Position numbers and translations under genes: made by a program. A model generated the notes under the pieces. The model was not told where the DNA came from. It was given only the letters and a program-made list of their open reading frames with translations, and made no database searches. Of a stretch of 42,087 bases of DNA, positions 1 through 11,558 are shown piece after piece (positions within the stretch are counted from its first letter, which is position 1; each line of letters starts with the position of its first letter). The DNA comes from Basidiobolus meristosporus CBS 931.73 (taxonomy: Eukaryota; Basidiobolomycota; Basidiobolomycetes; Basidiobolales; Basidiobolaceae), in assembly GCA_002104905.1 (NCBI GenBank), contig MCFE01000724.1:1-42087 (forward strand). The letters run 5' to 3'.

Positions 1-181
1 ACATAGATATGAGACATCATTTCATACAAGAAGCTATAGAGAATAACTTAGTTAGCTTAGCTTACTGTACTTCAGACAAAATGATAGCAGACATATTCAC
101 AAAGCCAATAGTTTCAGACTAGTTTGAATATCTTAGGTCAATATTAGGACTAGTCAGTATGAACATTTAGCTGAGTGGGAG
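1..181 (+). pseudogene. 3' tail of a copia pol (RNase H C-terminus), cut by window start
   Basis: The first bases encode the end of a Ty1/copia RNase H domain: HIDMRHHFIQEAIENN, then ADIFTKP, the usual C-terminal signature of copia polyproteins. The segment is nearly collinear with 3977-4151 and 7639-7821, which precede the next two LTRs. A TAG follows the FTKP block. It is therefore the tail of a further array unit whose body lies left of the window. A short purine stretch (gagtgggag) abuts the LTR at 182 and may be the remnant polypurine tract. Confidence 0.88.
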
Positions 182-529
182 TGTTGTAAGAATTTGTAAT
201 TCCACCTAAATATTGGCCTATCTTAGTCACATAGATCATTAACTTCAAATCCTAGAGGACACTGACCAAATACCTTGTTGGGATTTACTTGGAATATTTT
301 CACCAAAATACCAGGTACCCAGAACATGAAAATTCTCAAAGTTGCCCAAACAGCCCCAAACTCTGCACACATGTTCTTGGGGCCTTTCTTAACCTACTCT
401 ACATGTTTGCAATACCAAGATCATGTAAAAGTATAAATACTACTTTCACATTCAATAAATCATTAAGTGAAAGCCACATAATCTACTCTCCTCCCAGTCA
501 CTTCCAATATCTTCAAGACTCTTACAACA
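182..529 (+). repeat. copia LTR 1
   Basis: 348 bp bounded by the perfect inverted ends TGTTGTAAG and CTTACAACA. It contains a TATA box (TATAAATA, 432-439) and an AATAAA signal (454-459), as expected for U3/R. Homologous LTRs lie at 4152-4500, 7822-8170 and 23954-24302. By eye they agree at roughly 85-90 percent. Confidence 0.95.
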
Positions 530-545
530 GGGTATGAGCCCCAAG
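530..545 (+). promoter_or_regulatory. Candidate copia primer binding site
   Basis: GGGTATGAGCCCC follows the LTR directly and resembles the initiator-Met-tRNA-type PBS (TGGTATCAGAGC) common in copia elements, with mismatches. A candidate gag ATG (534-536) overlaps it. The tRNA assignment is inference. Unit 2 lacks this site. Confidence 0.45.
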
Positions 546-1250
546 CTGTCACTCTCTGCAATATCTACTACTCATACTACTGGAATTTTCCCTCTGCTGA
601 AAAGTGGGATGGATCTAACTACCAAGTGTGGAAGGTGAAGATGATGATGCTGCTATAAGAAAGAGGCCTTTGGGATATTGTCATTGGAGAAGAATGCCTT
701 CCTAAAAACATGGGAGAGGAAGCCCTCAAGTACCAAAAGAAAGAGAAAAGTGCCTTTAACTGCATTTGCCTTGATGTTAAGGACAAATTGCAAGTTCAAT
801 GCTCAAGAGCAAAAATAGCAAAGAATGCCTGGAAGGCATTAGAATACACCTACCAGTTAGGCTCAGCTGAGAAAATGTATCTGAGACAAAAATTCTTTAC
901 TATAAAGATGCTACCAGGAGAAGAAATGAAAATTCTAATTAACAGAATTACCCTGCTGGTAGACAAAATGGAATCTGTGGGTGTACCAACTACTGATGAG
1001 GATGTGATAGTTACCATCCTGAATAGCCTGACAGACATGTTTCCGGGCCTTGTATCAGCCCTGGAGTCCAGACCTGAAGATTTGACCTTAAATTACATAT
1101 ATGGTAGGCTCCTGGATGAAAGATTAAGAAAATGCTTTTATAAGCAATGGTAACCAGCAAAGTAGGTACCCAATACCCTACAAAGGCAACAGTAACCTGT
1201 TTTGCATCTACTGCAAAAGGAAAGGACACACATCAGACCAGTACTTCAAA
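534..1250 (+). pseudogene. copia gag (UBN2-type capsid plus zinc knuckle), broken
   Basis: The candidate start is ATG 534, four bases after the LTR. That frame gives FPSAEKWDGSNYQVWKVK, the typical N-terminus of copia gag, then a stop near 655. An open stretch continues at 710-1153 with the helical UBN2-like region (AWKALEYTYQ and LPGEEMKILINRI blocks). In another frame a zinc knuckle lies at 1203-1244 as C-X2-C-X4-H-X4-Y: the last cysteine has become tyrosine, whereas unit 2 keeps all four ligands (4545-4586). Gag would form the virus-like particle and bind template RNA. At least one stop and one frameshift make this copy a pseudogene. Confidence 0.85.
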
Positions 1251-1269
1251 AAGAAAGATAGTTAGCAGA

Positions 1270-4110
1270 AAAAGCCTGAATATGGAAACGCTGCAACAAG
1301 TGAAGATAGACTATTCATATCTGCACTAAATATGACCACAAACAAGAATTCTCAGAAGTGGTATACTTACTCTGGAGGATCTCAAAACTTTACACTTCAA
1401 AAAGAAATTTTTACCCAATATCAAGAAATTCCAATCAAGAAGATTTTCATGGGTGACAATAGAACACTTGATGCAGTGAAGAAGGAACTATCCAAGTAAA
1501 CCTAAGAAGCAGTAAAGGAAGCCATACACTGACCTTTAAAGAAGTACTCTATGTACCAGAAATAGCCAAGAACCTAGTAACTGTAAGCAAGGCCACTGCA
1601 GAAGGACTCAGTTTCAGCTTTGACATTTCTGGATGCAAGATCACTGATCAAAATGGTCCACATATTGCTTTTGGTATCAGAGATCAGAATCTATACAAGC
1701 TGGCTTATATTACATCATATTTGGAAGCCAATATAAATAACTTAAATGAAGAAACACCAATGCTTTGGCACAGGAGATTTGGGCACATCAATTATGATTA
1801 CTTGCGCAAAATGATCAAAGATCAGCAAATTTCTCGAGTAAAAGTTGATCCCCCAGCTGATTTGGAGCACTGTGAAGCCTGCATATATGTGAAACAAGCT
1901 AGACAACCATTCACGAGCTCTGGGTTAGTCAAAACTAAGAAAAAATTAAATCCAGTTCACTCATATCTGTGCGGACCTATGCAAAAGTTATCCTTAGGTG
2001 GGATGAAGTATTTAATCACCTTTATTGATAATTATACAAGATACACATGGGTCTACTTCATGGAGAGAAAGGCAGATGATCTGTCTAAGTTCAGGGAGCT
2101 TAAACCATGGTGGAGAGAGAAACTAGTGAAAAAAGCAAGAAAATGCACTCTGACAATGGTGGAGAATATACCTCAGAACTCTTCATCCACTTCTGCAAAA
2201 TTCATGGGATAAAGCAAGAGACTACAGTACCATACTCCCCACTGCCAAATGGAGTAGCAGAATGTACTAACAGATCAATAATTGATATGGCAATATCCAT
2301 GATCCATGATCAAAAGGTATCCTATAATTTTTAGCTGGAATCAGCTGCCACTGCTGTACATCTTAAAAATAGGAGTTATAACAGAGCAAAACAATGACAA
2401 TTTTTTTACTCCAGAGGACTCTACAACTGTGGCTCAGTCTGAAGCAGTACCTAGGAATATCCCAGAAGTGATCATTCTAGTATCAAAAGCCTGGAGATCC
2501 AATTGGACAAGAAATAGCCCAAGTTACTATATCAAAGTGGGCACAAACTTAACTTATACCTATTCAGTCCATATTGATGCGCCTCAGACTGCAAAAGAGG
2601 CCCTAAATAGCCCTCAGACAAAGCTTTGGAGATCTGCAATGACTGAGGAATATCAGGCCCTGATGGAAAATCAAACTTGGGACTTAGTCAAATTACCAAT
2701 CAACCAAAAATCAATTGGATGCAGATGTGTCTTCAATATAAAATAGAAGGCTAATGGTACAGTTGAAAAATAAAAAGCAAGACTTGTGGCCAAAGGATAC
2801 TGTCAAACTAAAGTACTTGACTATACTGAAACCTTTGCATTGGTAGCCAAGTTTCATTCCATCAGATTAATATTGGCTATTGCTGCCAAATATATGTGTT
2901 TTATAAATCAGATGGATGTAAAAACTGCATTTATGAATGGAGAACTTGATGAGGATGTGTATATGAACTAGCCTGATGGATTTGCCAACTAAGATGACCT
3001 CCACTTGGTCTGCAAGCTTAAAAAATCACTATATGGCCTCTAAAGCCAAGAGCCTGGAATTGCAAGATAGATTCTTATTTTGGAATCTTTGAGTATCAAA
3101 CACAGTAATGCTGACTATAGTATATACTATGAGCCAGATAAAGCAAATCCAGTTCTATTAGCTCTATATGTGGATGACTTATTATAACTGCCAATAACCT
3201 AGTAACATTGGAAGAGACTAAATCCAGCCTATCTAAGGAGTTCAAGATGTCCAATCTAGGAGAACTCAGTTACTACTTAGGGATTACGTTCTCCATAAGC
3301 AGAAGTACCCAGACTATCTCCCTTGGCCAGTCCAAGTATATTCAAGATATACTAAAGAAGTACCAAATGGAAGACTGTAAGCCAGCAGCAACCCCAATGG
3401 AGACAAACCTAAATTTGTCAAAGCTCAACCAAATTAAGAGAGCTTGGTGCCATCTGAAAGCCCTGACTTTTCTTATCAATCTATGGTTGGCAGTCCAATG
3501 TATATCATGCTTGGAACATGTACAGATATCTGATATTCAGTAGGAGTTGTCAGCCAACATAATCAGAACTATGGATCTGATCATATTGCAGCAGTTAAGT
3601 GGATTTTTAGATTCCTATAAGGAACTGCTGATATCTGCTTAAAATATACTTATAAGAATTCAGAACAGGATCTGGTGGGATACTCTGATGCTGATAGGGG
3701 ACAAAATTTAAAAGACAGAAGATTCACCACAGGATACACCTTTCTTTACTGTCAAGGAGCAATTGCATGGAATTCAAGTAAGCAACCAACCATGCACTTT
3801 CTACTACAAATGCAGAGTACATGGCAGCCTGTGAAGCAATAAAAGAAGCAATGTGGCTAAGAAAGCTTTTTACAGATTTAGGCCTATGTCAAAAAATGCC
3901 TATTACTTTATTTCAAGATAATCAAGGATATATACAATTAGGTAGAAATCCAACTTTTCATGCTAGAACCAAGCACATAGATATTAGACATCATTCCATA
4001 TGTGAAGCTATAGAGAATAACTTAGCTTAGTTTACTGTCCTACAGATGAAATGGTTGCCAACATATTTACCAAACCATTTGCTAGAGAGAAGTGTGAATA
4101 TCTTAGGTCA
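1270..4110 (+). pseudogene. copia pol (protease, integrase, RT, RNase H), broken
   Basis: Domains appear in copia order. Protease: the catalytic Asp of D-S-G is Tyr (YSG, 1368-1376). Integrase zinc finger: both His (1769-1771, 1784-1786) and the Cys pair (HCEAC) remain. Integrase core: the first catalytic Asp before LCGPM is Tyr (1964-1966), while SDNGGEY and the later E-x-x-NR survive. [12 protein letters not shown] and intact YVDD (3167-3178). RNase H: YSDAD near 3680 and TKHIDIRHH near 3975. Shared lesions include a frameshift at about 1478-1490, TAA at 2771-2773 and TAA at 3618-3620, all repeated at the matching places in unit 2. About 330 bp after the integrase core are deleted near 2385. 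Confidence 0.9.
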
Positions 4111-4151
4111 AAATTAGGACTAGTCAGTATGAACATTTAGCTGAGTAAGAG

Positions 4152-4500
4152 TGTTGTAAAAATTTGTAATACCACCTAAATATTCACCTAACTTAGTCAC
4201 TTAGATCATTACCTTCGAATCCTAGAGGATATTGACCAAGTACCTTGTTGGGTTTTACTTAGAATATTTTCACTAAAATACCGGGTACCCTGAACATGAA
4301 AATTATCAAAGTAGTCCAAACAGCCCCAAGCTTTGCACACATGTTCTTGGGACCTTTCTTAGCTTATTCTATGTGTTTGTAATGTCAAGACCATATCAAA
4401 GTATAAATACACCTTTCACAATCAATAAATCATTAAGTGAAAACCACATATTCTACCTGTCCTCCCAATCACTTCTAATATCTTCAAGACTCTTACAACA
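4152..4500 (+). repeat. copia LTR 2 (shared between units 1 and 2)
   Basis: 349 bp, ends TGTTGTAAA / CTTACAACA, with TATAAATA and AATAAA in the same places as LTR 1. It is the only sequence between the end of unit 1 and the internal region of unit 2, so the two units share it. Confidence 0.95.
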
Positions 4501-7500
4501 AAAGGAAGTACCCAAGACCCTACAAAGGCAACAGCAACCTGTTTTGCAACTACTGCAAAAGGAAAGGACACACATTATACCAGTGTCTCAAAAAGTGAGA
4601 TAATGAGCAAAAGAAGCCTGAATATGGAAATGCTGCAACAAGTGAAGATAGACTATTCATATCTGCACTAAATATGACCACAAACAAGAATTCTCAGAAG
4701 TGGTATACTTACTCTGGAGCATCTCAACACTTTACACACCAAAAAGAACTTTTTACCCAATATCAAGAAATTCCAATCAAGAAGATTTTCATGGGTGACA
4801 ATGGAACACTTGATGCAGTGAAGAAGAAACTATCCAAGTAAACCTAAGAAGCAGTAAAGGAAGCCATACACTGACCTTTAAAGAAGTACTCTATGTACCA
4901 GAAATAGCCAAGAACCTAGTAACTGTAAGCAAGGCCACTGCAGAAGGACTCAGTTTCAGCTTTGACATTTCTGGATGCAAGATCACTGATCAAAATGGTC
5001 CACATATTGCTTTTGGTATCAGAGATCAGAACCTATACAAGTTGGCTTATATTACATCATATTTGGAAGCCAATATAAATAACTTAAGTGAAGAAACACC
5101 AATGATTTGGCTGAGGAGGCTTGGGGATATCAATTTTGATTTTTTGCGCAAAATGATCAAAGATAAGCTACATTCTGGAGTAAAAATTGATCCTCCAGCT
5201 GATTTGGAGCACTGTGAAGCCTGCATATATGTGAAACAAACCAGACAACTATTTAATAGCCCTGGGTTAGTCAAAACTAAGAAAAAATTAAATCCAGTTC
5301 ACTCATATCTGTGTGGACCTATGCGAAATTTATCCTTAGGTGGGATGAAGTATTTAATCACCTTTATTGATAATTATACAAGATACACATTAGTCTACTT
5401 CATGGAAAGAAAGGAAGAAGCTCTGTCTAAGTTCAGGGAGCTTAAAGCCATGGTGGAGAGAGAAACTAGTGAAAAAAGCAAGAAAATGCACTCTGACAAT
5501 GGTGGAGAATATAACTCAAAACTCTTCATCCACTTCTGCAAATTCATAGGATAAAGCAAGAGACTACCGTACCATACTCCCCACTGCTAAATGAAGTAGC
5601 AGAATGTGTTAACAGATCAATAATTGAAATGGCAAAATCCATGATGCATGATCAAAAATCATCCTATGATTTTTAGGCAGAATCAGTTGCCACAGCTCTA
5701 TACCTTAAGAATAGGAGTTATAGCAGAATTCTTTGTGATTCTACTCCATTTGAAGCATAGTATGGGTACAGACCAAGTGCAAAACATCCAAGAATATTTG
5801 AGTGTACAGTATATGCCAAGAAACTGCCTGGAAATCAGTCAAAATTTGAACCAGAAAGTGTAAAATGCATATTTTTGGGTTACTGCAATGAGAGTAAAGC
5901 ATGCAGACTCTACAATACCAAAGTAAAGAAGCTGATCAAGTCCAGGGATATGTTTTTTGATGCAAATTCCAAATTTTCACAAAAAATGACACCAGATGAT
6001 TACAAAAATCTGATCTCAAGTCTACCAATTGTCAGGTTTAAATCAGAGCAAAGCAATGAAGGTTTTTTCACCCCAGAGAACTCTACAACTGTACTTCAGC
6101 CTGAAGCAGTGTCCAGGAATATACGAGATGTGATCATTATAGTATCAAATGCCTGGAGATCAAATCAGAAAAGAAATAGCCCAAATTACTATATCAAAGA
6201 GTGTACAAACTTTGCCTATACCTATTCAGTCCATATTGATGAGCCCCAGACTGCAAACAAGGCCCAAAATATCCATCAGACAAAGTTTTGGAGATCTGCA
6301 ACAACTGAGGAATATGAGGCCCTGATGGAAAATCAAACTTGGGACTTGGTCAAATTATCAATCAACCAAAAATCAATTGGATGCAGATGGGTCTTCAATA
6401 CAAAATACAAGGCTAATGGTACAGTTGAAAAATAAAACGCAAGATTTGTGGCCAAAGGATACTCTCAAACAAAAGGACTTGACTGTACTGCAACCTTTGC
6501 ACCAGTAGCCAAATTTAATTCCATCAGATTAATATTGGCTATTGCAGCCAAATGTAGGTTTTTTATTTCTCAAATGGATGTAAAAACTGCATTTTTGAAT
6601 GAATAATTTGATGAGGACATGTATATGAACCAGCCTGATGGATTTGTGGACCAAGATAACCCCCACTTGGTCTGCAAGCTGAAAAAGTCACTAGATGGTC
6701 TCAAACAATCACCAAAAGGCTGAAATTGCAAGATAGATTCATATTTGGAATCTTTGAGTTTCAAACACAGTAATGCTGACAATAGTATATATTGCAAGCC
6801 AGATAGAGCAAGTCCAGTTCTAATAGCTCTATATGTGGATGATCATATTATAGCCACCAATAACCTGGCAACATTGGAAGAGACTTAATCCAGCCTATCT
6901 AAGGAGTTCAAGACATCCAATCTAGGAGAACTTGGTTACTACTTAGGGATTATGCTCTCCATAGACAGAGTACCCAGACTATTACCCTAAGCCAATCCAA
7001 GTATACTCAAGAAATACAAAAGAAGCACCAAATGGAAGACTGTAAACCGGCAGCTACCCCTATGGAGACCAACCTTAACTTGACCAAAACATAACCAAAT
7101 CAAGAGAGCTTGGTGCCATCTAAAAGCCCTGACTTTCCATATCAATCTATGGCTGGCAGTCTAATACATACTGTGCTTGGAACATGCCCAGATATCTCAT
7201 ATTCAGTAGGAGTTGTCAGCTAACATAATCAGAACTATGGACCTGATCATATTGCAGCAGTTAAGTGGATTTTTAGATACCTATAAGGAACTGCTGATGT
7301 CTGCTAAGATAGACTTATAAGGATTCAGAACAGGATCATGTGCAATACTCTGATACTGATTGGGGACAAAACTTGTCAGTCAGAAGATCCATTACAGGTC
7401 ACACCTTTCTTTCCCATAAAGGAGCAATTTCAAGGAATTCAAGTATGCAACCAACCGTAGCACTTTCTACCACAGAGGCAGAGTATATGGCAGCCTGTGA

Positions 7501-7821
7501 AGCTACAAGAGAAGCAATATGGTTAAGAAGGCTTTTTATAGATTTTGGCCTATGCCAAAAAACGCCTATTACATTATTTCAAGATACTCAAGGATGTATA
7601 TAATTAGGTAGAAATCCAACTTTTCATGCTAGTACTAAGCACATAGATATTAGACATCATTTCATACAGGAAGCTATAGGGAATAACTTAGTTAGCTTAG
7701 TTTACTGTACTTTAGACAAAGCAATTGCAGACACATTTACAAAACCATAAGCTACAGACAAGTTTGAATATCTTAGGTCAATATTAGGACTAGTCAGTAT
7801 GAACATTTAGCTGAGTGAGAG
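4501..7821 (+). pseudogene. copia internal region, array unit 2 (5' truncated gag-pol)
   Basis: The internal sequence starts immediately after LTR 2 at a point equivalent to about 1157 in unit 1, so the PBS and most of gag are absent. An intact C-X2-C-X4-H-X4-C knuckle lies at 4545-4586. Protease is YSG again (4710-4718). In the integrase zinc finger both His are lost (WLRRLGDI). The first integrase Asp is Tyr (5306-5308), as in unit 1. Unlike unit 1, the integrase C-terminal part is kept (FEPESVKCIFLGY near 5850). RT keeps MDVKTAF and YVDD (6832-6843). RNase H keeps the SKHIDIRHH-like end near 7640. Shared stops lie at 6433-6435 and 7284-7286. Without a PBS it could not be reverse-transcribed normally. 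Confidence 0.9.
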
Positions 7822-8170
7822 TGTTGTAAAAGCTTGTAGTTCCACCTAAATACTCCCCTATCTTAGTCACTCAGATCATTACCTTCAAATCCTAGAGGAT
7901 GCTGACCAAATTCCTTGTTGGGATTTTCTTAGAATATCTTCATCAAAATACCAGGTACCCAGAACATGAAAATTTTCACAGTTGTCCATACATCCCCAAA
8001 CTTTGCAAACATGTTCTTGGGACCTTCCTTAATTTACTTTATGAGTTTGTATTGCTAAGACCATGTAAAAGTATAAATACAACTTTTACATTCAATAAAT
8101 CATTAAGTGAAAACCACATAATCTACTTGTCCTCCAAATCACTACCAATGTCTCCAAGACTCCTACAACA
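7822..8170 (+). repeat. copia LTR 3, right end of the array
   Basis: 349 bp, TGTTGTAAA to CCTACAACA (one terminal substitution). TATAAATA and AATAAA are retained. The array ends here and gypsy-B gag-like sequence follows from about 8184, so the array probably inserted into an older gypsy B copy. Confidence 0.93.
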
Positions 8171-8183
8171 GAAAGAACCTATA

Positions 8184-8495
8184 TAGTACAACTTGCTTTC
8201 TAGGGCAGTTCCTTGAGTCTCAAACACTCCTTCAATATGAATGAGCTAAGGTCCTAGGTTCTAATTGACTTTGCCATGGTTGCAGCTGACCTTCACACTA
8301 GAGTTGCTGTAAATAGGAATTTGCAAGTTCTGTGACATGGTAATCCTCCCTTGTTGCTGTTGGCTAAGAAGCTTGAGTAACTATTGTGGGTGGGTCAGAA
8401 CTTGTTGCAATGTATATCCATTTGTGACTTTCTATCTTCTTGATTGTTGTTTATTTTTTCACTACAAGGGAGGTTTTGGCTAATGCTGCTACCAA
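8184..8495 (-). pseudogene. Remnant of gypsy B gag N-terminus and leader
   Basis: On the minus strand this matches 41440-41740, the gag start and leader of the better preserved gypsy B. Shared landmarks are acaacttgctttct, ttgttgctgttggct (the Gln-rich gag start) and gctgctaccaa at the PBS. It is heavily diverged with no usable frame. Only the 5' end of the element survives here; the rest is replaced by the copia array. Confidence 0.75.
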
Positions 8496-8768
8496 TTTTA
8501 CAAGTCATGATATACAAGAGCTGCAGAGTAACAAGGAGCTTTGCTAGTATTCAGTTAACTGAAGCTTAGACTGATTTTATTCAGGTCACAACAGCACCTT
8601 TTGCACATTTTATCAGATTAGGTGCTGACTAATGATATTTCCTAATTTAGGCTATGGCTGGTGACTCATTTGGTTACTGTATTGTCACCCAGTAGGAATT
8701 TACCTAACAAATGAATTGCTGGCTGATAAAACTGATCTGATTAAGCATTCAAGTGCTAAATTGTAACA
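8496..8768 (-). repeat. Decayed gypsy B LTR
   Basis: About 273 bp, against 368 bp for the good LTR at 37175. It shares blocks such as gctgactaatgatatttcctaat and the ttgtaaca end. It adjoins the gag leader of the same family in the right order for a 5' LTR on the minus strand. Internal deletions explain the shorter length. Confidence 0.7.
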
Positions 8769-9780
8769 ATCTTGCCCAAATCTACAACTTTCCCAGCATC
8801 ACGTGTAGTATTCAGTGTCCTGAACTTGATCATTATTACACCAGTATAGAAATTTCAAAGCTGGCAGCTTACAGTTCAAGTTTTACTAGCTAATCACCAC
8901 TTGGCTATAAAAAAGCCTCATCTGAGAGATCCTGGACTATACAGATGCCCTTGATTGCTGAAAACCTACTGAAAGATTGCTTCAAGAGACCCTTGTGCTC
9001 TAAATATGCCCACTTAGGCTCCCCTGTAGTGTACAGTCCCCTTCAGTAACCACTTGAAGAGTCCTCTTTTATCTGGAGTCACTCCATTAGACAGCCTCAC
9101 AGGTCTAAGGTACACTTTAGAGACACTAAAAGCATATTTCTTTACATTTGAAAAGAGTTTTGTGTCCAAGAAAAAATCTCTTCTGACAAAGGAAAGTGGC
9201 TACAAAATTATGTAAAGCTACCAAACAATATATACTCAATAGTCTACAAAGATTAGCACTCTGCTATAGGAGTAGAATATACCACTTATAGTACATTTTG
9301 GGCCTAAGACCAGATAAGGCAATGAAAGTTCATCCTCTATTAATATATCAAACTCCTAAGTACTATTTCAGAAATTACATACTGGAAGATGTGGTATATT
9401 ATAGATTAGCCTCCTTGTCATTGAGCAAACCCTAAACTACCTTTGATATATCAAAACAGATCAAGCAGTCAGGCAAAGCAACAATATCTATAAAACAGAC
9501 AACTATCAAAGTTCTTACGGTGGGGCTTTGCAGCATTATTGGGATACCAAATGGTTGCTGTATTGCTTTAACAGCAGTGCATAAAACTGCAGATTTTTTC
9601 CTTAAAACAAGTCAAGTTACAAGTACTATCATATCCCAATCTCATCAAGAATATTACCTTCAAGGCCATCATGGATGCAATGAGTTGGCACATGGAGGAC
9701 AGCCAGGAAGAGTTGGAAAATACAGAGGACAGATGTGCACATGGAGACACCTATGCCTATGGCATTAAGAAGCTAAGCAG
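8769..9780. other. Unassigned AT-rich interval
   Basis: No domain, terminal repeat or long open frame is convincing. Short ORFs at 9520-9768 (+) and 9568-9750 (-) overlap each other and resemble nothing I recognise. No copy elsewhere in the window was noticed. Confidence 0.5.
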
Positions 9781-9789
9781 CCTTAAGGT

Positions 9790-10440
9790 GTGGGTAATCA
9801 GTTAGGTAATGCAAAGCTGAGTTGTGTGCAACAAGCAACTAATTTTTATTAGGAAAACTCTACCAAGGTGCACCAAGTTTCTCTTGGTCACAAGCCAATT
9901 CCTACACTAATCAATACAGAATTTACACAAATAAGAGCCAGAATGCGTCTATAAGGGGGACTAGAATCAAGTAGGGAGAAGGAATACAGTGGCTAATTAT
10001 CAAAATGTTCTTTGCAGATACTCAGGAGGTATTCATGGCAGAAGTGACAGCAGCCAAGCATATGCTTGCAAGATGTATACATTACCAGCAATACAAGGAA
10101 TATGGCAACTTTGCAAGCATCATGCAAGAAAGCTGTAAAGTTGAGGTGATACAAGTATGCCAATTGTTGCAGGTGTGAGCATTTGTAGAGGTTAGTAAGC
10201 TAGAGGCCATGGTATTTTTCAATTCAAACTATATGTGGAATACCCCAGGTAGTAGTTGGCAAGCAAATACAGAGGGGTTATTCAACAGTGGAATATGTAA
10301 ATTGGCAAGGGGAGGTAGAAAAAGGAAATACCATTTAGTAAATTGGTACAGTGGCATTATACAAGACTAGCTGTAGGCTGCCATACTGCTGTAATAATGC
10401 TATCAGTGGCTTGCAAAGAGGCTATCAAAGCACCATCAAG
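9790..10440 (-). repeat. Dispersed repeat D, copy 1 (possible LTR)
   Basis: Diverged but collinear with 28735-29086 plus 29824-29990. Matching blocks include tgtgagcatttgtagaggttagtaagc against tgtagacatatgagcaggttagtaagc. The minus strand carries an AATAAAAA signal (near 9845), placed as in the gypsy B LTR. Copy 2 lies directly upstream of a gypsy gag start, so D may be the LTR of that subfamily. The ends are not defined and the LTR reading is inference. Confidence 0.5.
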
Positions 10441-10606
10441 TTTTTTTACCACATAAGGCAATTGCATGAACTGGCCTATTAGATCCACTCAAATGGTGGT
10501 AAAGCACACTAAGTCTGCAAAAATGCCATGCCACCCTTGGTAAAACACCATACAAACACCATCATATTTTATCAACTTGATTTGGTGGTAAAATTAGCAA
10601 AACACT
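10441..10606. repeat. Small palindromic insertion candidate
   Basis: Starts with TTTTTTTACCAC and ends with GTGGTAAAAT, giving short inverted ends, plus an internal copy of TGGTGGTAAA and several CACCAT motifs. It sits where the two copies of repeat D stop matching. No clear target duplication. It could be a MITE or chance palindromy. Confidence 0.25.
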
Positions 10607-10619
10607 GTTGTGTTCCTGT

Positions 10620-11325
10620 TGTAGTGGGGCAGCAGTGACACCCACTGACAGATTTGCTCATTCCCATATTTTCTACTTCCCTATTTTTCAACTACCCTTA
10701 TTCAAGTTTTATCCTACTTATCTTACTTGATCAGTACTATCCCATCAGCCAGCTGACTATCACACCTGCTTACCTTATTGCATAAGTTATTCCTCACTTT
10801 ATGTACAATTACTTGATGCAAGTGCTTCTATATTAGACAGGTACTGTGCTAGTGCCTATGGCACATGACCAAACCATATCACCATCTTACCATTCTCATA
10901 CCATATGTGGTATCCCTATGTTACACAGGTTTCAGAATACTGATTCCTGACTGATTGGGAGTGCTGTGACACTTAGAACCTTCCAGCACCTACTTATAAA
11001 ATTCTTAGCTCATTCTGATCTCATTGAGATTTCTATTTTACCACCAGAACCTTCTGGAGCACCATGGTTAGTAATCACTTAGCCAGTGAGAAAAGTATAT
11101 AAGGTAGGTAATCCCTCAACAATATATCATTGTCCCTTTTGTCAATATTCCAACTTGTCAATTAGTGTGATCACTGCTACCTGCTGCTACCTGAAATTCC
11201 AACCACAGACCACAGGACACTCCCAGGAAACCACACTGACAGCCAACAGACCTTGGAGGCACTACTTATGAGGAACACTCAGAGTAGATATCTTTAATTA
11301 TATTGATTCTTTCCCAAGTTTGTTC
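10620..11325 (+). repeat. gypsy A solo LTR, left part (split)
   Basis: Matches the first two thirds of the 20078-21147 LTR, from TGTAGTGG through the agtatataagg TATA region (about 11095) to caagtttgttc. The remaining third resumes at 15914. Left plus right parts sum to 1067 bp, against 1070 bp for the intact LTR, so nothing but the insertion separates them. No internal gypsy sequence is attached, hence a solo LTR. No convincing target duplication at the outer edges. Confidence 0.88.
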
Positions 11326-11558
11326 TGTTGTGTTGTATTATGATTAGTTTGGGGCTTGTTCTACAATGTAAAAGCTAATCAATAATTTACAACAACTTGC
11401 AGTACGCTAATACTGAAATAGTTTATTGGGAGTTTGATATACCAATAGAAGATATAACTTTCACTAATATCCTCAATCTTAGGCTCAAAATATACTGTAA
11501 GCAGTGTTTATCACTGCTACAGCAGTGTTCTGACCTTCTGTCAACTAATGGGCTTATT

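Larger units (their letters stand above)
182..4500 (+). mobile_element. Ty1/copia retrotransposon, array unit 1 (defective)
   Basis: LTR-internal-LTR unit of about 4.3 kb. The order gag, protease, integrase, RT, RNase H is the copia order. Every domain is recognisable but the frame is broken many times. Integrase C-terminal sequence present in unit 2 (about 5715-6045) is missing here at about 2385, roughly 330 bp. Both LTRs are shared with neighbours: the 5' LTR also ends the copy at 1-181, and the 3' LTR also starts unit 2. The right outer flank of the array shows no identifiable duplication because the left flank lies outside the window. Non-functional. Confidence 0.9.

Noticed and set aside
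289-537. 82-aa ORF in copia LTR 1, with counterparts in the other LTRs
   Set aside because: It lies inside the LTR and recurs only because LTR copies share descent; the frames are not conserved to the same ends.
11086-11271. Similar short ORFs in LTR A copies (11086, 20478, 32618)
   Set aside because: Sequence similarity comes from the shared LTR; stops differ and there is no protein motif.
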